From Hofstenia miamia (lineage: Eukaryota > Xenacoelomorpha > Acoela), in contig SCFE01000001.1 of NCBI GenBank assembly GCA_004352715.1, forward strand, positions 4,354,299 through 4,418,298: DNA of 64,000 nt. Direction: 5' to 3'. This document shows positions 61,044 through 64,000 of the stretch, piece by piece; within the stretch, counting starts at the first letter, position 1; each line of letters begins with the position of its first letter. The position numbers were made by a program, and so were the translations under genes. Below the pieces are notes generated by a model. That model ran no database searches. It was not told where the DNA came from and saw only the letters and a list, made by a program, of their open reading frames with translations.

Positions 61044-61334
61044 CTACATTAAGTTTTCTAAATGGCATACATTATCTTGAAGGACAGCATTCAACCTGGA
61101 AATAGGATTTTCAAATTCATCAATCAACTGATATTTGTTTATTTGCTGAATAGATGTTTGAATCATTTCCATTAAAGCAGTAATAGTAGAAGGCATTTGC
61201 CAGGAGACTTGAATTTCTTTACTGTAGACTGTAGAAACTGTTTTGGATGATGCAATTCCAAATGGATGAGCAGATTGAAGGGTCAGTGTCATTTCAACAT
61301 CTTCTGACACTCGAAGATGTCCAGTCTTGGCCAA
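61044..61334 (-). CDS. Unidentified minus-strand frame
   Basis: About 97 codons from 61334 down to a TAG at 61044. It has a balanced amino-acid composition unlike the low-complexity frames around it: GHLRVSEDVEMTLTLQSAHP, SKEIQVSWQMPSTITALMEM and FENPISRLNAVLQDNVCHLE. There is no ATG at the start (the open part begins after a TAA near 61360), so it would be a terminal exon or a decayed transposon piece. The same frame further upstream (KDGYKVGTNFESLVLKDL, then stops) also looks coding, which favours decay. I do not recognise the family. Confidence 0.3.
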   Translation of the reverse strand: MAKTGHLRVSEDVEMTLTLQSAHPFGIASSKTVSTVYSKEIQVSWQMPSTITALMEMIQTSIQQINKYQLIDEFENPISRLNAVLQDNVCHLENLM

Positions 61335-62059
61335 ATCCGACTTCCTTGAGTTGGTTTATGAGGAGTCTTACAGATCTTTCAGAACAAGACTTTCAAAGTT
61401 CGTACCAACTTTATAGCCGTCTTTTACAATAAATTTTGAAAAATACTCCAAATATAAACTTTAGTGCTAAAAAAAGTTATGCTAGTATGCATTCTGTGCT
61501 TTCAATATACATCAAACAATTTATTTTGAAATTTAGTGGCCTACTTATATTTGGATGTAGTTTTACAATTATAAAAAAACAAAATATTTCAAAAAACATT
61601 GAGAAATTTAAAATATCAAATTATTTGATTTGGTTTCTTAAGTTATCTTACTATGCCTCAAATACTGGAAAATTGATAGGCTGTGATTACAGTAAGCCTT
61701 CGTTGCATGCAAAGGCGCACACAGGATTTTCTGACGTGGGGCAATCTATTAGTGATCAAGTGAATTATCAAAAGTGGGGCAAATATTGAAAAAATAGACC
61801 TTAGAAATCCAATTCAAGACATTATTGAGGGGAAAGTTACAAGTGTTAAAATAAAAAATTTTATTTTTACATATTGATTTTGCTTTCAGTTTTATTGTCC
61901 AGGTGGTTACTTGACCTTCTTGAAAAGAACACATAGAAATTAATTAATGTGACATAATATTTAGTCTCAGCAATTGTTCATTCAATTTGCAATGTCTTGG
62001 TCTTACCCTTTGTGCAACTTCTATGAATTAATCAGCTTAAAGTTTTTTTGTAAAATCAG

Positions 62060-62090
62060 ATCTGTAGCCAACCCAAGCAACAAGGATGAG
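62060..62090 (+). CDS. Possible small exon
   Basis: 31 nt between an acceptor (taaaatcag) and a donor (GATGAG|gtaaca). Frame: one base, then SVANPSNKDE, ending in phase 0, which would join the phase-0 exon at 63864 in frame. It rests on splice consensus and frame only. Confidence 0.2.
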
Positions 62091-63319
62091 GTAACAAAAA
62101 TATTTAACCATATATTAAAATATTAGCCAGATTGTCAAGAATTCTGTGAAAATTGTGAATTAATAATTTAAAGGTCAATATAAATATTCATGCATGCTCA
62201 ATTAAAATAAAAGAATTAGAAACCAGAAATATTAAAAACACGTGAAAGATTGCAAAATAGTGCAAATGATGAAAGCAAAGACATTAAATTTGGGTAGACC
62301 AAAGGTGTACCAATGTTTCTATGTGTAGATGTATTTTAAGATCTAAACTAAAGCCCCAGCTTTACATGTATTTTGACATTGAAATCAATGCAAAGTATCA
62401 GCTCACCAGGGCTAACAATTCAGTTAAGATATTTCCGCCATCACTTCATTGAGATTGTTGACTATGACCCTCCTCTTATCAAAATAAATGTTGATGTAAT
62501 GTTGACGTCATTACTAGTTTCAAAAATCAATTAAGAATATCAACACAAAGTCCCTGAGTGACTCAACAATGACTCCACAATAATATAGGAATTCAACAGT
62601 CAAATTGACATTAATTATCTTAGGCAAGTACTATTTAATGACATGTTACTCAAGATAACAAAAAAGCATAAAATCACTTAAAAACACTTCAATTATTGAT
62701 TGAAAATAGGAAACTTAATAAGTGTTCAAGTCCATGTACAATATATATATATCTCTTTATGAGTTGACAGTTGGTGAATGCTTACAATTCACAATGCATG
62801 TCAAACTCAGTCAATGTATGGACATGTAGTAAAAATTATTTTACAAAACATAAATTGCTTTTCTCTTCCCAAATGCTATGCACATTGTGCTGGATTACAG
62901 ATTACAATGTTAATTGGAATTAAAGTTCTTCAATGCCTGAATAAACCTCAAAAATATTTTGGTTGTAAACCAAGTAGTTTTAAAATTTAGCATGTAATTT
63001 TATTTAGAATGTGTAAATAAATATTCCTTGTCAGATTTATTTTCTCCTTGTATATATTTTTATAAATTATCAATTTTTAGCTAGAACCATGATAAATAAA
63101 AGACAGTTTTACAAAGTAGTATAAAATATATCATGTAGGTTAGACTTGAACAAACAACTCAAGCCAAAGCATTGGCAAGTGAAATATTCTTTATGCAACT
63201 ACCCATTTTCAATGTACTTCAATATTAGAAATATATGAATAATTTCAACAAAACTCATTAGCAGACAGAAATGTTGAAATTCCATCATTTTACACTAGAA
63301 CAATGTGTTTTTATTGCAG

Positions 63320-63371
63320 TAGTCAGACTTTGTGGCAAGCTTAATTGTAGAAGTTGGTTCTTTTTTACTGG
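63320..63371 (+). CDS. Possible small exon with strong splice sites
   Basis: 52 nt with near-perfect consensus on both sides (tttttattgcag and G|gtaagt). The only open frame is VRLCGKLNCRSWFFFTG. It does not join the 63864 exon in the frame that looks coding, so it would need another partner or be non-coding. Confidence 0.2.
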
Positions 63372-63863
63372 GTAAGTTGTTTTATGTTTCTAAATGTTAA
63401 ATTCTCTTTTTCCATGAAACTTATACAACTGACAAAATTATTTAATGTTTGTTCAATGCATTAAAATCTTCTAGAACATATGTGTCAAGATATATTTTAT
63501 AGTAATGACTAGTTATTCAAAACATCTTCTCCATTTGGAAGAGTGGAAATTGAAAATTAATTATCTTTTCAATTAATGCTAGCATCTCATAGACAGTACA
63601 GCACCTTTAAATCATATTTGTTGTAGCATTTTTATAATTCCATCATATGTACACACATAACACATAGTGTGAATATTAGCCTAGCATGATTAATTACAAT
63701 AAAAATTGGAGATATAATCAAACCATTATGCAAAAGAAAAATATGGATTAAATTTACATGTTAAATTACATTTCATAATAATAATTAAATTTATAGCACA
63801 TAGAAGGGCTTTCTATTGTGTCAATAATTTATCATGAAAAAAATGATTTGTTTAATTTTTTAG

Positions 63864-63971
63864 AATATGTGGCAATTTATAAGGGAAGAAGCAAAAATTC
63901 CCCCAAGTAAAACAAAAACATTATTTGATTTTTACAAAGATTGGTCAGTGATTGTGGAATTTATTCAATAA
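63864..63971 (+). CDS. Probable terminal exon of an unidentified gene
   Basis: After a good acceptor (gtttaattttttag) comes a 35-codon frame and TAA: NMWQFIREEAKIPPSKTKTL then FDFYKDWSVIVEFIQ. The composition is that of a real soluble segment (charged and aromatic, no low complexity). AATAAA follows 22 nt after the stop, close to the window edge. The preceding exon is not certain; 62060-62090 would fit in phase. I do not recognise the family. It could alternatively start at its own ATG (63867), but 34 residues would be very short. Confidence 0.45.
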   Translation, partial: NMWQFIREEAKIPPSKTKTLFDFYKDWSVIVEFIQ

Positions 63972-63992
63972 TATAAATCTTGTTATACCTTC

Positions 63993-63998
63993 AATAAA
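63993..63998 (+). promoter_or_regulatory. Polyadenylation signal
   Basis: AATAAA lies 22 nt downstream of the stop at 63971, consistent with a very short 3' untranslated region. Confidence 0.45.
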
Positions 63999-64000
63999 TG

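Noticed and set aside
61690-61790. GGCGCACACAGGATTTTCTG segment as a possible exon after gattacag
   Set aside because: The frames stop quickly and the sequence looks like a GC-rich transposon end rather than coding sequence.
1-64000. CRISPR arrays, bacterial operons, tRNA and rRNA genes
   Set aside because: No regularly spaced repeats, no ribosome-binding-site-led gene clusters and no cloverleaf or rRNA sequence recognised; introns and retroelements show the DNA is eukaryotic.

Overview
The window is metazoan nuclear DNA. It is strongly AT-rich and littered with (TA)n microsatellites. Two gaps are exactly 1000 N and three more also contain Ns. Genes are sparse and split by multi-kilobase introns with GT-AG borders, and mobile-element debris dominates. 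The mix (Penelope-like elements with hammerhead cores, an RLE-type retrotransposon, hAT miniature elements, a P/THAP-type DNA transposon, LINE and Tc1/mariner fragments) fits an AT-rich invertebrate such as a cnidarian or flatworm. I cannot name the species.

Host genes. (1) The 3' half of a class A GPCR lies on the plus strand. Its exons are 3857-4048 (second extracellular loop, TM5, third intracellular loop), 9216-9398 (TM6, third extracellular loop, TM7) and 18008-18127 (helix 8, tail, stop). A polyadenylation signal follows at 18227. The introns are 5.2 and 8.6 kb, both phase 0. Exons for TM1-4 are not visible and probably lie upstream. (2) A single-exon 140-residue PTB/PID-like protein lies at 50432-50854, with its own polyadenylation signal. 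(3) A probable terminal exon with stop and AATAAA lies at the right edge (63864-63998). (4) Weaker candidates are a minus-strand frame at 61044-61334 and a CC-x4-CN (activin-receptor/Ly6-like) frame at 21398-21570.

Mobile elements. 21561-24617 (minus) is an intact 1018-codon ORF: zinc fingers, reverse transcriptase with YLDD, CCHH-C knuckle and PD-(D/E)XK-like nuclease. It is much more GC-rich than its flanks and the composition changes almost exactly at its start and stop codons. Penelope-like elements lie at 4536-4881 and in a cluster at 41190-46400. All four 3' ends carry a hammerhead-like core and run into a (TA)n tract. At least eight short hAT-type elements are recognisable, most with 8-bp target duplications; one of 2 kb sits inside a Penelope-like copy. 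A P-type element (47494-49354) has ~74-bp inverted repeats around THAP and transposase remnants and was itself hit by a hAT miniature element. LINE remnants lie at 13341-13586, 52832-53038, 54455-54840, 55990-56411 and 59048-60010. A Tc1/mariner remnant lies at 20373-20717.

Assembly cautions. The 627-bp block 42386-43012 is repeated exactly at 43921-44547, and each copy ends at a single N, so it is probably a false duplication. A 506-bp block next to the first gap (5882-6387) is identical to 28673-29178.
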